A stretch of DNA of 45,395 nt from Hyphochytrium catenoides (lineage: Eukaryota; Sar; Hyphochytriomycetes; Hyphochytriales; Hyphochytriaceae): the NCBI GenBank assembly GCA_900088475.1, contig FLMG01004480.1, positions 1 to 45,395 of the forward strand. The letters are read 5' to 3'. Under the pieces are notes generated by a model, which saw only the letters and a program-made list of their open reading frames with translations, was not told where the DNA came from and did not search any database. Below, in pieces: positions 1 through 13,587 of this stretch (position 1 is the stretch's first letter; each line of letters starts with the position of its first letter). Position numbers and translations under genes: made by a program.

Positions 1-230
1 TCTCTCTCTCACTCTCTCTCTCTCTCTCTCACTCTCTCTCTCTCTCGCTCTCTCTCGTTCTCTCTCTCTCCCTCGCTCTCGCTCTCGCTCTCGCTCTCGC
101 TCTCTCTCTCGCTCTCTCTTTCTCTCTCTCTCTCTTTCTTTCTCTCTCTCTCTCTCTCACTCTCTCTCACTCTCTCACTCTCTTTCTCTTTCTCTATCAT
201 TCTTCTCTCGCTTTTTCCCTATCTTGGGAA
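1..230. repeat. CT microsatellite
   Basis: This stretch is almost pure CT dinucleotide repeat on the + strand, broken by single TT, AC and CG steps. The Ser/Leu-rich and Arg/Glu-rich open frames across it come from the repeat and are not genes. It lies upstream of the Rac gene. It could be a 5' flanking element or neutral low-complexity DNA; the sequence alone does not say which. Confidence 0.95.
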
Positions 231-1893
<1,663 letters not shown>

Positions 1894-2355
1894 AAAACTA
1901 AGAAGCTAGATGACAGGAAAGAACTGCCAGATAAACAATGCTAAGGGTAGCTCAGGAGGGTGACAAAGGGATTTGAAGATGGAAGAAATCAGTTTATCAT
2001 GGCTGCATTAGGCAGCTAACGGGAAGAGCTATGTAAGCTGTCAGGGCTCTACTTAAAGAGCGCTCTCTGCGGACGAGCAGGTGTAAGAGACCCATTATAA
2101 CTATAAGATACAGATCATTTATTCACCTTTCGGCTGAAGGCAACTCTATCTAATCCTTTCCACACTTATCGCCCACAAACTCCTGTCCCTGTGTTTATCC
2201 TTACTACGTCCATCTCGTTCGTGGCGCGGTACTGCTGCTGTGGGCTTTGCACTTGGGCAACCTCTAAAGCGTTAATGCCCTGAACCTACGAAGATAGCGC
2301 TTACTACCTCCCGCGCCACATCCTCTCGCTCCCGCTATGGTGACCTTTCCAACCT
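1894..2355. other. Convergent 3' flanks of the Rac and LRR-IQ genes
   Basis: This spacer separates the stop codon of the Rac gene (+) from the stop codon of the LRR-IQ gene (-). It holds no open frame that I recognise and no consensus AATAAA. It most likely contains the two 3' untranslated regions. Confidence 0.6.
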
Positions 2356-5300
2356 TCAGCTGTCCAGTCCTTCAGCCTTCACGCCACGGAGCTCATTCTC
2401 TTTCTTTGCCACTAGAGGCGGAAGAGAGGACAAGCCTTCCCTTTGATATATGCCCCACACCTCTGTCAGTGTTATGAGACCTTTTCTCCTCGATCTCTCG
2501 AGAGTCTCAGTTCGGAAGGTCTTTAGCCCGTCTTCAAACCTTCTGATGGCAGTCTCCAAGTCTTCCCTCTCTCTGTCCTCTATCTCCTTCTCACAATGCT
2601 TTTCATAGAGAAATGCGGAGGCTCCGAGCATCTTCCTGTTGAGCAGTCTTCGAGTTAGCAAGGCGCCAATCATGGTGGTCAAAGGTCAAGGAAGGCACGA
2701 CAAGGAGTCCAAGCCCCTGCGACAAGATTCTGCTTCATAGGTCTATAGAGAGAGATAGCAAAGACGGAGAAACAAGAGCTAAAGAAGAAGGACATCCAGA
2801 GACAACTGCCGAAATAGGAGAGCGGAATGAAGAAAGGTCCAATCGTCTTCTCTGTCTCCACCTCTGTAGCAGGTCGTGCTCATGATATAGCCGCTCTACC
2901 CTCCTCCGCGTCATGTCATGAGAAGCCGCGAGAACCTGGAGCTTTTCTAAGAGAACTTCTTCCTTTCGCAGCCACCTAAGCGACCGACAAAGAAGCTATG
3001 AGAAGAGAGTAGAGGATAGGGGAGTGTGGCAAAGGAGAGAGGACGTGGGAAATACCTCTGCAGCGCTTCTGCCTCTTGCTCTTTCTTCCTCTTGAGATCG
3101 CTCAGTACTGTCGCCCTTCTTTCGTCAGCTAAGACCAGAGCAGCCTGGGACCGCCGAGAGTCAAGCAGGATAGGGAAGGGAAGAAGACAAGCAGAATAGA
3201 AAAAAGAACAAGAACGAAGGCGTTATCCATGATTGTATGTGGATCTCTAAGATACATGTTTATTCTACTGACCAATGGTCCCGCCAGCAGGACCTTGACA
3301 TCTTTGAGCTTCTTCTCCCTTAGCGCGGATATCCTGAAGAGATATAGGACAACAGGGGACAACAAGGCAGCGGAGTGATTAAAGAAAAAAGGGTGACGTA
3401 TAAGCTATGGAGCTGAGAAAAGGGAGAGAAGAAGAGAGAGACTGTCTGTGCCAGGAAAAGGAAACCGGAAGAGTTAAAGAGACATAGCCCGAAGCCTCTA
3501 GACCAGGAGGTCTACGTAAGCTCACGAGAGGTATAACAAGGGGATGCAAGGGGGCCGGGACAATATGCTCCTGCCCCAGACTTACACTCGATATACTGCC
3601 AGCTTGAAGAGGCTCCTCCGGTACCAGTCCTGAAGAATCCGGGCACTGCGATGCCGCTGGACCTGCTCCCGACGGACCACAATGCGGAGAATGAAGCCTG
3701 CAGTAAGTCAAAAGGAAACAGCGAGCACAGGGTAAGGGAGTGTGGAATAGACAAGAAAAATTCGATCCGTGAACGTGCCAGAGGATCTGTGTGGGGCACA
3801 TAGTTCGACATAGAGAAGAGAGACAAAGCGGCAGCAGAGACAGTGAGGCTGTGGTTTATGGAAGCTTAATGAAGAAGTTAGACAGGAGTTTATGTCTGCA
3901 GAACGGAAAGGTTGCGTCTCCCATGCAGGGAAGGGGAAGAAGGTGTAGGAGAAGAGAGGAAACAGTGATTAGTGATCAGACGGTGCCTAGCTAACCAACA
4001 ACAAGCAGTTACTGGCTTTGGCTTGGACGAGGGGAGGAGGAGGAAGAGGCTTAGGACCTCGTGCAATACGCTGGATCTTAGTCACAGCCTTGGTTTCTCT
4101 TTTAAATCGCTGATACTGCTTGAACTCCCGCCGCCCGCAGTGACCTCGATACACTCTGACGAGAGAAAGGTAAGGTCAGCAAGGAAGACAGATAGTGACG
4201 GCCCATTTTTAGGGTTGAGATTACATGGTAATCGGAGAATAAACAGATAAGACCAGGAAAGGTAGAGTTAGAAGAGACAGAGATCAGAGATCTAGGGCGA
4301 GGCATTGCTTCATCCGTTGTTCTTCCATCAGGCATGTTGAGTCGTATCGCTCTTTCTCCTCCGAAGCAATCAATGCTGCCTGTCGTCCCTCTTCAACATC
4401 TCTCCCTTTTTCTGTTTCAATTCCTTATTAGATTGCACCTCTGTATCAGGAGACAGCTATAGCGCAGCATCTCCATAAACTTCTTCCATTTTAGACGGCG
4501 GTACCACCGCTTCATCGCGCTAAATGAGAGAGAGAGTATGATGTATGAAAGGGGAGGATATATAGTATACGGAGAGAGAGAGAGGTCTTAGCAAGACTTC
4601 GGATAGGAAAAGAGTAGAACCGCTAAGGAGACTATCTATCAGCATTGAAAGGACTGAGGGAGAAAGAGAAGCACCCCAAAGCCCAAACTAACTATCAGCA
4701 GGAGAAGATAGCCACAGGTAGTATGAGATGAGATGACAGACAAGGGCAACATTTCCTTACTTGCTAATCTTAGTTTTGGCTTGCAGCACACAGAGCTCAT
4801 ACTCAAAGTGGATCATCCTCTTTCTCTGAGCGGCGACAGAGAGCAGGGTTTAGCCAGGCTACTAATCCGAGGGGCTGCTGGTGCAGCATGGAGAGAGAAA
4901 GAAGACATAACCCCCGCGCAAAGGGAAAAGCCGGAATGAAGGTACAAGGCAGAAGAGAAGCGGAGAAGATATAGACCGGGAAGGTTATAGACCATAGGGC
5001 CTGATGAAGAGACAGAGATCGAGCAGTAGAGAGACTCTACGGGCAGATCAAGCGCAGGAAGGTGGCACTCAGTAGAGAGGGTTACCAGGTGTCTGCGGTA
5101 CACAGACTGGATGAGGAGGGCAGCGCCTAGTCTGATCCTCCTTCGGACTTTCTCCTCCTCTCTCCTTCGTCTCGCCCGCCACCACCGCTCCACGTTGTAG
5201 AGTCGCCGTGCAAAGACTGCTAGACGTCTGCCCAGATGGCCGCGGAATACTCGTTGAATTGCCTTGGCGGCTCCTGAGGAGGAGAAAAGAGAAGGACGCA

Positions 5301-7657
5301 CGCTGTCAGCAGTCTAGAGAAAAAGTGATTTCACGGAACAAAAAGAGAGAGAGAGGGGCAACTCCATCCCCTTTCTTCAAGCCTTACAAAACGTCTTTAC
5401 AAAGATACCGAGAGGGAATCTCAGAGGCAAAACGACGGGAGACAGGGAGACGGGGGACAGGGATGGATTGGAAACACTTAAATGTCATCTCACTATTTCT
5501 CCTCCGTATGTCGCTGCACTTCTCTCGGACATATCCTCTGACGCGATACCAGCGCCACGCCAGGCGGATTCGCCCAGCAGCAAGCCTCAGCCGCCGAGTG
5601 CGGGCCAGGAAAGTTCGCGAAAGGTGATGGCGGTACTAAGGATCAAAGGAAATAGGAAAGCCGCGTCAAAGATGAGCTCCTGCATCCCTTCAAAATGGTT
5701 ATAATAGAAGTAAACAAACGGAGCAACCTCTCCAGGGAGAGAGAACCTATAGATGAAAGCTCAGAAAGAAAGAGAGGGAGCGCAAGAGGAGTGTGACGGA
5801 TGAAATGCAGACTCTACCGCTCTCTGTATCTTCGTCGCGGCCTCAGTCTTTTTCTTCAATTCCTCCTTCCTCTTTCTAGCGTCCTTCCTCGCCCTGTGTC
5901 CGCGGTAGACTCGCTGAATATTGATTGCGGAGCGTTGCAGCAGCTGACGGAGGCGGCGGTACCAAAGCCTCTTCAGCCATCCCCGAACGTTGCTTTAAGA
6001 GCGAAGACGTGGAGCGGAAGAAGAGTCGTCGAAGACGAAGAGGGCACAAACGATATCAGTCAGACGGTAGAATCATCAACAAACAGCACAGATTCGGAGT
6101 AATGAAGGTAATATATGCTTCTGAGAAAGGGCAAGTATGAGGGCAAGAGGAAGAAGAGGGTTTAGACAGAGAGGGGAGGGGAGGCGAGCCAGAACGAGGG
6201 GCCCCCGAGAAAGAGAGAGAGAAAAAAAGAAGGGAACAGAGAGAGAGGGAGGAGAGAGAGAGAGAAGAAGAGAGCTGGGAAAAGGAGAGAGAATCCTACC
6301 TTTGTAGAACTCTAATAGCTTCTCTATATTCCTTTAGCCTCCATCGAAACACTCTTAGGCGCCACATGCGGACGACTAAAGTCCATGTCACAGCGCTGAT
6401 TGGGCGGCCCAGCAGACCGGTAAGTCATATTGAGAGAGAAGAGATGCTGTCAGCAGAGAAAGACAGATCTTTTGAGAAGTACTAGCTCCCTAATATATAA
6501 TGAGTCCTAGCACCTTGAGGAGAGACGACAGTAGAAGAAGAGAGGTGGAAAGGGATCAGAGACTGAGGGGAGATGGTGGCCTCGCCTTACCTAGCTCTAA
6601 CCTTCCTCAATATCACCTGTTTCTTTACCCAGCGAGCTATTTTCCGTCCTTCCTCCTTTCTTCTTTGCTCTTCGAGGAACTGCCTGCCGTAAAAGGAAGA
6701 TGAAGGTGTTGTTCACTAGAAAAAGGAGAGATATGGGAGAGAGAGGGTGGAGAGAGAAACTGAGAGAGACTGAGAGAGGGAGAGCGAAGAAAGAGAGAGA
6801 GAGAGAAGATGCAGTGAAAGGGCGAGAACAAGAATAGAGGACGGAATACCTCTTGCATCTCGCCAAGTAACCTCGATAAACTCTTTGAATCTCAGTGGCA
6901 GCAGCTCTCCTCCTCTCATAGTGCCTCCTGTAGGTTCGCTGCAGCCGTGTGGCGTGCACTCCCCACCAGAAGCGTAGGAACTAAGAGAGAACAAGCCAGA
7001 CAATGAACAGGGAGAAGAGAAACGAAGGCAGGCCGTGAGCCCTTTTCCTATGACAAGGTGACTCTCTGTCTTGTCCAGCAGCAGTTGTCCATTTCTTCGC
7101 CTAATGTTCCTACTTTTCCTACTGCTGCCTCTTCGCCGCCACTACGCTTACCCTTACTCTTCTCCGCATAGTTCTTCCTCTAATCCTAGCTTGAATCCTT
7201 CTCAGCGCTTTGTCAGCTTTCGGATGCTTCACCAGCGCCTCTCCAAGGATGAAGAGCTTCCAGCGCTTCCGCTGCAGGGTAACAGTGAGAAGAGGAGAAG
7301 AGAAATAGCGATCATTGCCCTTGGAATTGCAGTGCATACGAAACGCAGTTTAGTTGAGGACGACTGGAAAGACATGGCAGGAAGGATCTTAGGTACAGGA
7401 GGAAATAGAAGACTGAGGAAGAGTAGAGAGGCGGGCACATGGACTAAAGGGTAAGACAAACGAGAAGGAGAAGAAGGATGAGTCTTCACCTCCAGGTAGA
7501 CTCGGTAGCTCCTCTGGATACGTATCGCTGCTCTTCTCCGTTTCCTCTCTCGCTTCTTAGATAGATAGGTGATTGCATGTTCTCTCTCTCTCCAAGCGCG
7601 AAACTCTCCCTGGATCTTCTGTGCAGCCTCAAAGCGCTGAAGAAACTGCTGAGACTC
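2356..7657 (-). other. IQ-motif and C-terminal exons of the LRR-IQ gene
   Basis: Exons: 7657-7490, 7271-7152, 6980-6850, 6683-6591, 6395-6300, 5992-5818, 5635-5494, 5273-5086, 4825-4761, 4519-4439, 4155-4058, 3697-3586, 3333-3273, 3144-3056, 2975-2862 and 2635-2356 (stop TGA). All phases match. Clear IQ motifs are AAQKIQGEFRAW, AAIRIQRSYRVY, ALRRIQARIRGR, HATRLQRTYRRH, AATEIQRVYRGYLAR, AINIQRVYRGHRAR, AATKIQRAYRHHL, AAKAIQRVFRGHLGRR, AALLIQSVYRRHL, LLIQRVYRGHCGRR and VTKIQRIARGF. Degenerate copies lie between them. After the last IQ comes about 190 residues of charged helix with heptads, ending in a Lys/Glu-rich tail. IQ arrays of this kind usually form a lever or scaffold decorated with calmodulin. 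Confidence 0.88.
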
Positions 7658-8498
7658 CTAATCGAGAGAGGGAGGGTAGCAGGAGAGTGAATGAGAGAAT
7701 ATCGCTAACAGGTTGAAAGGTTGCGCATAGGAGGACTAGACCACGAATTGCCCCGAAGAGAAGAGGTCCAGAGGGAGCATTGACCACAGAGATCCGCGTA
7801 TCAGTACAGTCCGCCCACCTGTAACCAAAGAGAGGGCTTTGAATGCAATGCCAACAAAGAAGAAGTCTTCTCTTTAGCGGCATCTCCGCTTTTCTTCCCT
7901 TCTCCTCGACCACCGCCAATGAGCTGCCTCTTCTCAACATACGGGAGATAAGCTAGAGCCCTAGATATACCGCTTGGGCTCAGGCGGGGGCAGCCTAACA
8001 AAGAGGACAAAGATTGGCGGAGGAGGATGTGAAGGAGACGGAGATAGAGATGTCGTCAGACGAGAGGATAAAGGTTGACAAGCAGCAAGACCAACAATGC
8101 CCGGGCGGACGGCTGCTGCTTACCACTGATATTTAAGGCTGTGAGAGTAGGCTTCCCCAAGCACAGGTGCAGGAGTCCGCCGTCGGTCAGCTGAGGGACT
8201 GCACTGATGTTAAGGTTGAGAAGAAACGGGAGACCTGTCCGGCCAAGGGAAAGATAACAGGGAGTGAGAGTTGCGTAAAGAGAAAATTAGGCAGCGGGAA
8301 GAAATCGTCACACCAGAGAGAAGAGGGGAAGAGACTGGAAGCAGATGGGGAGAGAGGGAAAGAGAGGAGAGGAAAAGGAGAGAGACAGAAAGAGAAACAG
8401 AGAGAGACGGAGAGCGATACAGAGAGAGAAGACGGAGAGAGAAGCAGAGGAGAGAGGAGAAGATCGGAGAGTTCTCAATTCAAATAGATAAATATAGA

Positions 8499-8542
<44 letters not shown>

Positions 8543-8945
8543 CGAAGTGAGAGAGAGACGAAGTGAGAGAGAGACGAAGTGAGAGAGAGACCAAGTGTGA
8601 GAGAGACCAAGCGAAAGAGAAATAGATGGCGAAGAAAGACTTCATAGTAATGGGCCCATCTTCTGCCGTGACATCCTGCTTCCCTCTTCTCTCTTCCGTT
8701 CATCACTTGAACACCCCTCATATCCGACCCTAAATGAAGGCCCTCGCCCTCCCTTCTTTCCATCTTACCAAGCGCAATGTTCTCTAAAGTCTTGTCAGTG
8801 ATTTTCAGGCATCCACTGACAGAGAGAAAGGAGAGCTTCAAGGCGTGAAAGGAGAGGTGATGAATTCCCTCGTCCGTCACTTCTTGGCACTAGATGGAGC
8901 AAGACGAAGAGGAGGTTAAGAAGTACGCCGCGAAGAAGAGGGAAG

Positions 8946-8979
<34 letters not shown>

Positions 8980-11900
8980 CGAAGAAGACAGAAGGGCAGA
9001 GAGAGCAACACGAGTAGACACAGTAGCCACAAACTACCCAAGAGACAGGCACATATACAGGCAACCGACGGAAAAGTAAAAGAGTTGAGGGTCAAGGTAG
9101 CACTACCATCGAACGAGGAGAGCTTGCGGCAAAAGAGATGTCCGAACTTACCCTGGCCAAGCTCAATTTCCTAAGCTCAGGGCAGAAGGCGGATAGCGCG
9201 ATCAGCGCTTCATCTCCTACTCCTGTTCCTCTCAGATCCAAGTCTTGCAGGTTCTTGCATGAGGTAAAGAGAATGGACAGAGACGATGATGATACGAAGG
9301 AAAGAGTCGACACAGAGAGCCAAGTTAGGGAGGGACAGCTCTCTGCCAGCGCCAGAATCCCAGCGTCCGTCACTTTGGGCTTTCCAAAAGAGTTCACGGT
9401 ATCGGCTCCTACCCAGGACGGACGAAAAGAGAGAGAGCGCGATGAGAAGAAGAGAAATGTTCCTTTTTCCAGATGACGGGATGAAGAATACGACGGAAGA
9501 GCCAGACAGACGGGAGGATGAGGGCATGGGAAGAGAGGATGAAGACCCTAAGGGAGGACTTCTTAAAGATAACGTCCAGTCAGAAGAACCTGCTGAGCAG
9601 GGAGGTCTTAATTCTTTCCCATTGCTGCCTCCCTCGCTTTCTCTCTTCCTAGTCCGTTTTTAGTCAGATCTCTCTCTTTCTCGCTGAACCTCCTCTTTGG
9701 TCCTCTCCTTACCATCCAGCTTCAGGGTTCTCAGGCTGTGGCACTGAGCAGACAGAGCAATGAGCCCTCGATCGCTCACACGAGGAAGGCCACTTAAATC
9801 AAGACTGGATAGGCTCGGGCAGTGATGAGAAAGGAGAGATAGCGACTGATCGCCTGTAGATGGAGCAAGCAGTAGACATCTGTGTCAAGCTTCTGGACGA
9901 GGATGATGCGGACCTTCGCTTCCTCCTAGGGATTGAGAAGGAGGAGAACAGAGAAGACTGTCACAGAAGATTCCTGTTTTCTTACCAATGGTGCCACATC
10001 TCCTCAGACTTAGAGAAGTGAGAGGCAGGGACGACTGAGAGAGCTCTGCCTTAGCATCCGCTCCCAGCTGAGAGGACGAAGAAAGGAACAGCGCCACTCC
10101 TTTTTGATGCCAAAAGAGAAGACAAGGCACCAACATAAGCAATATTCTTAAAAGAGTACGTAGCGTTCTTCACGGATTGGAAAGTGATAAATGAAGGGAG
10201 AACACCTATCATTCAACTATCACCTCGCACTAGTCTCCATGGGTATGAACAGAGGGAGGCTTGCAGGTGATAAGAGTAGGAGAATGAGAGATGGACCATA
10301 GAATGTTGTCTAACCTCGATCCGTGAGGTTGCTGAGGTTATCAAAATGGATTGTCTTCAGCTTGCTTTTCAGGGACTTCAAAGCACCGAAGCATTGGTCA
10401 TCAAACCCCGGACAGGAGGACATGGAGAGAGAAGTAAGAGAGGCACAGCCCTCCGACAGCCAAACTAGACCTGTCATATTGTTCAGAGGTTACATCACGG
10501 GGGCAAGAGAGGGGCGTTGGTCCTAGAAAGGGGATGAACTAGGAGATAGAGGCACGCGAAGTGAAGACTTGGGGGAAAGAGATAATACCCAGGAAGATAT
10601 ATATATGTATATGGAGAAACAGAGCGGGACAAGAATTGAGAAAGGTAACCTGTGGGCTCCACGGAGACTTCCCCGATGTCCAACGTCGTGAGTGACGCAG
10701 AGCTGGCTCTACCATCCTCTATCAATGCGAAGAACGAAATGCTCTGAATCAGCGCGCAACCACTCAGGTTCAGGTCATCGAGGCCGGGATCTGCATCAAG
10801 TAAATGATCAAAGACCAGCTCCTTGGAAGATGTCAGTAAGCGAAGAGCAAGGGAAAGGCGAATACATTTTGACTAGAGGCTGAGAACGATAGGAGGAATG
10901 AGGGTAAGGCTAATCCAGCAAATGGTGGGCCGCTCCAACAAATCCAGGCGAAGGGTGCAGGGAGGAGCAGAATGACAAGAGAGGACACGGAAAGGAGGAG
11001 AACTCACACATCCAGCTCTCAGCGATGTAAGCCACTGAAGCCGACGTGAGTTGGCGGCAATCCTGGAGACTGAGAGTCTTCAGACCAGATCTTGGTCCTT
11101 TTCGTTGCCTTTTGCCACTCGCTTCTTCCTCCTTCTCCTTTCCGATGCCTGTCCCTCCCATCAGCTCCCTTATCACTTCGTCGGTCACTGCTCTTTGACA
11201 GCCATCCAGAAAGAGAGAACGCAGTCTTTGGCAATTCTTCCAGATCAGGAGAAGGCACTGGCTGTCTACGGCTTCGTTGCATCCAGAGAGAGATAAAGAT
11301 GAGAGAAGAGGAAGGTGGATGAGGAACTGCAGCGACCGGGAAGTAAGGGATTGGCACCTATGGATTAAAGCAGACAGAATATACAGCTTAGTGAAGAGCA
11401 GATCAAAGATGGTCGCTATCTTCAACAGAATTTTAGTGCCCACCATACTTGGAAAGGCGACCACAGAGGCTCAGAAAAGAAGCTTAAAAGCGGAATAGAA
11501 AGAGGACTAGGTAGACAGAGAACTTTTAGAAGAACGGTCCATTATTGCCATCAACAGCTGCTCTCGTCTTACGATGTGAAATTGAGCGACTGCAGGGACT
11601 TCAGGGCTGTAAGAGGCTGAAGAGGCTGGCGGCCTGAGAAGGTGGAGCCTAGAGCATACAGAGTAAATAACTCCTGCCACCGCTTTCTGAAGACGGCCAT
11701 GACAAGTGGTGAAGGCAGGATAGCTCTTGGATAAAGGAAAGGAGCTAGAAGTAACACTAGATCCTTTCCTGTCGCTCGCCTGACACGAGATCGTAAGACA
11801 GCCGAGAGCGAAGGGGGTTGATGAAGCGACAGAAGGACAACAGGCTAAAGAGGTTCTTGAGGATCATGCCGACCCAGTACAAGGGGTAGAGACGCAGAGC

Positions 11901-13199
11901 AAGGTACCTCGAAAGTCAATGGACAAACAGTCCTCCACGGCTGGCTCCTGCTTCTTCACATTCCTTCCTGCGCTCCCTCGTGGTGCCCTCCTCCCGCTAC
12001 TGGTCCTTGTTCGACTCTTCTCTCTCTCTTTCTCGCTCTGGAAGATATTCACGAGAGCTTTAAGTCTTTCTTCACAGATGTTAATGCCGCTGAGGTTGAC
12101 GTCTGTCCCGAGAGAGCCTGCCTACAAAGGGGAAACAGTAATATATGACAAACTATGATTTAGCTTTGACAGATGAAGCCGAAACGACAATTTCTTGAGC
12201 ATTTAGCTTGGCGCCAGAAGATGAGGCTGAAATAAAGTTGGCATGAGCCAGAAGGAAGTGTCAAAACACCAAGGCATCCAGAGTGGACAAGAAGGGAGCT
12301 ATCTAAGGTTTGAAGCTGAGAAGAGAAGTGCTAGGAGACACCAGCCACCATCTGGTAGGAATAGCTAATAATGCTTTGTCCAAGGAGGGGAAAGTGAGTT
12401 GCGCTCATCTGTGTCAGTGTGGATCTTTTTGCCTCTGTGTGCTCTCTCTCTCTCTGTCTGTTTGCTTTCCTTTCTCTCTCCTGGCTTGCCGCCTGTTCCC
12501 CCTCTTCTTGAGACACCTACATGATAGCAACAGGACAAGGGTATCGCATCCCTTGCCAATGGTTCCTGGCTATCTTCTCCAAAGAATGGGTTCAGCTGTT
12601 GCACAAGGGAATGAGATAAAAAGAAGAGTTATCCTCCGAACCGGTCATCCCCGCTCAGCATGTGGATGAGAAAGGCCTTCAAGAAAGAGAGCAGACTATG
12701 GGCCAATCTAACATCTGTGCAATAGGAGAAAGAGATGTGGAGAGAGAAGAGACAAAGGGTCCAAAGCGTAAGAGGAGGGGATAGCAAAGAGTCTTGCCTT
12801 CTCCGCAAAATGGGTCACGGTGATGTGTCGCTTCCTGTTCCTCTTTTGAGTCTCCTCCAGGGCCGTTTGTGCACGCTTCTTCCTCTCCTCTGTCTCTCGG
12901 ATCACGGCGGCGAGCAGAGGGATCACTTCCTTGGACGCAGAGAGTAGCCGTTTCTTTAGCTCCCTCAGCTTCTCATCCTCTTCCTTCTCCTCTCCCACGT
13001 CCACTTTAGCCTTCACATTCGTGAGTCTATTAGCTCTTCCTCTTCTCGGCTCATTCCTATCGTCGCGTTGCCCTGTCTCCTTCTCCTCCTCCTTCACTTG
13101 CTGCAGCTGTTGAATGTAGGATTCGGCCTCTGCAAGTGCGCTGTCAGCTTCCTCTAGCCTCTTCCTCGTGCCGCTCTTCCCCTTCTGCCTCGCTTTCAT
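2356..13199 (-). CDS. Giant coiled-coil / LRR / multi-IQ protein gene
   Basis: One gene of at least 28 exons on the minus strand, with a product of more than 1,400 residues. The order is an N-terminal coiled coil, a long array of cysteine-containing (AMN1/FBXL-like) leucine-rich repeats, about ten IQ motifs, and a C-terminal coiled coil. I treat LRR and IQ parts as one gene because the exon ending at 7819 (phase 0, CAG then GTGGGC) joins in frame to the IQ exon starting at 7657. Reading through that donor instead hits a stop at 7801, so a shorter LRR-only isoform is possible. All junctions from 10650 down to the stop at 2356 keep phase. Two stretches remain unresolved: 12122-12797 and 10822-11007. 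IQ motifs usually bind calmodulin or myosin light chains. The cellular role is unknown to me. Confidence 0.82.
7819..12121 (-). other. Leucine-rich-repeat exons of the LRR-IQ gene
   Basis: Exons read on the minus strand: 12121-11908, 11606-11573, 11357-11008 (3' end uncertain), 10821-10650 (or from 10872), 10470-10315, 10099-9986, 9853-9713, 9408-9152, 8889-8769, 8234-8124 and 7994-7819. They encode repeats of the form L-x-x-L-x-L-x-x-C, for example LLSSLSLSGCNEAVDSQCL, LRSLFLDGCQRAVTDEVI, LKTLSLQDCRQLTSASV, LTSLSLRRCGTIG, LSSLDLSGLPRVSDRGL and LQDLDLRGTGVGDEALIAL. This is the cysteine-containing LRR subtype of F-box/LRR proteins and AMN1, generally a protein-binding solenoid. An acidic/basic insert (GKEKEEEASGKRQRKG) interrupts one repeat. 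Confidence 0.85.
8541..8620. repeat. 16-bp tandem repeat inside an intron
   Basis: Five head-to-tail copies start at 8541, 8557, 8573, 8589 and 8605. The unit is GACGAAGTGAGAGAGA on the + strand, and the last two copies carry GACC in place of GACG. It lies inside the intron between exons 8889-8769 and 8234-8124 of the LRR-IQ gene, next to a GA microsatellite from which it probably arose. Confidence 0.85.
12798..13199 (-). other. First exon of the LRR-IQ gene: charged coiled coil
   Basis: From the ATG at 13199 the exon encodes 134 residues rich in Lys, Arg and Glu, with heptad-like stretches such as EEADSALAEAESYIQQLQQ and LRELKKRLLSASKEVIPLL. It ends in AAG followed by GCAAGA, which I read as a GC-AG donor because no usable GT donor follows before a long pyrimidine tract. 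A possible acceptor in matching phase precedes 12676. The region is hydrophilic, with no signal peptide or F-box. Further exons between 12122 and 12676 are needed but could not be fixed. Confidence 0.6.
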
Positions 13200-13549
13200 C
13201 GTGCCCAGCAACTATGAAGGTAATAAGAGAATGGGAGCCGAGGAGAGGTGGTGCAATAGGGATCGAGAAGGCCGTCTGAAGCCGCGGAGAACTGCGGGAG
13301 GATACGACAGTAGCCTCTGACGAAGAAGATTTCTGACGAAGAAGATTGATGATCGAGCACGGGTAATGCCGAGGAGGAAGAAGAAGGGAGACCCCGGTGG
13401 TGGGAGCAGGAGCGGAGGAGGGGCGGGAAGTATGAACAGTAGATGGCGGGCAGGGTGGTGGCTCCTCCGTCCTCTCTTTCTCCCGCTACTTTCAATCCAG
13501 TAATTGCCTTATCCTTCGCCCTCCTCGCTGTCAATGCTGCCTCATCTCT

Positions 13550-13587
<38 letters not shown>

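Noticed and set aside
9..200. Arg/Glu-rich open frame on the minus strand
   Set aside because: Pure translation of a CT/GA microsatellite.
7801..7818. Stop codon ending the LRR protein at 7801
   Set aside because: The CAG/GTGGGC donor just before it joins in frame to an IQ exon, so I prefer splicing; retained-intron transcripts remain possible.
8308..8880. 190-codon minus-strand frame with a Ser/Leu repeat
   Set aside because: Only the first 40 codons are a real LRR exon; the rest reads through an intron made of CT repeats.
9152..11357. F-box in the LRR-IQ protein
   Set aside because: No LP-x-E/D-I/L-x-x-x-I-F type motif was found before the repeats, so I did not call it an F-box protein.
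11720..11880. Extra LRR-like exons on the minus strand between 11607 and 11907
   Set aside because: Direct joining of 11908 to 11606 keeps phase and gives a regular LRR; the intermediate candidates had weak or mismatched splice sites.
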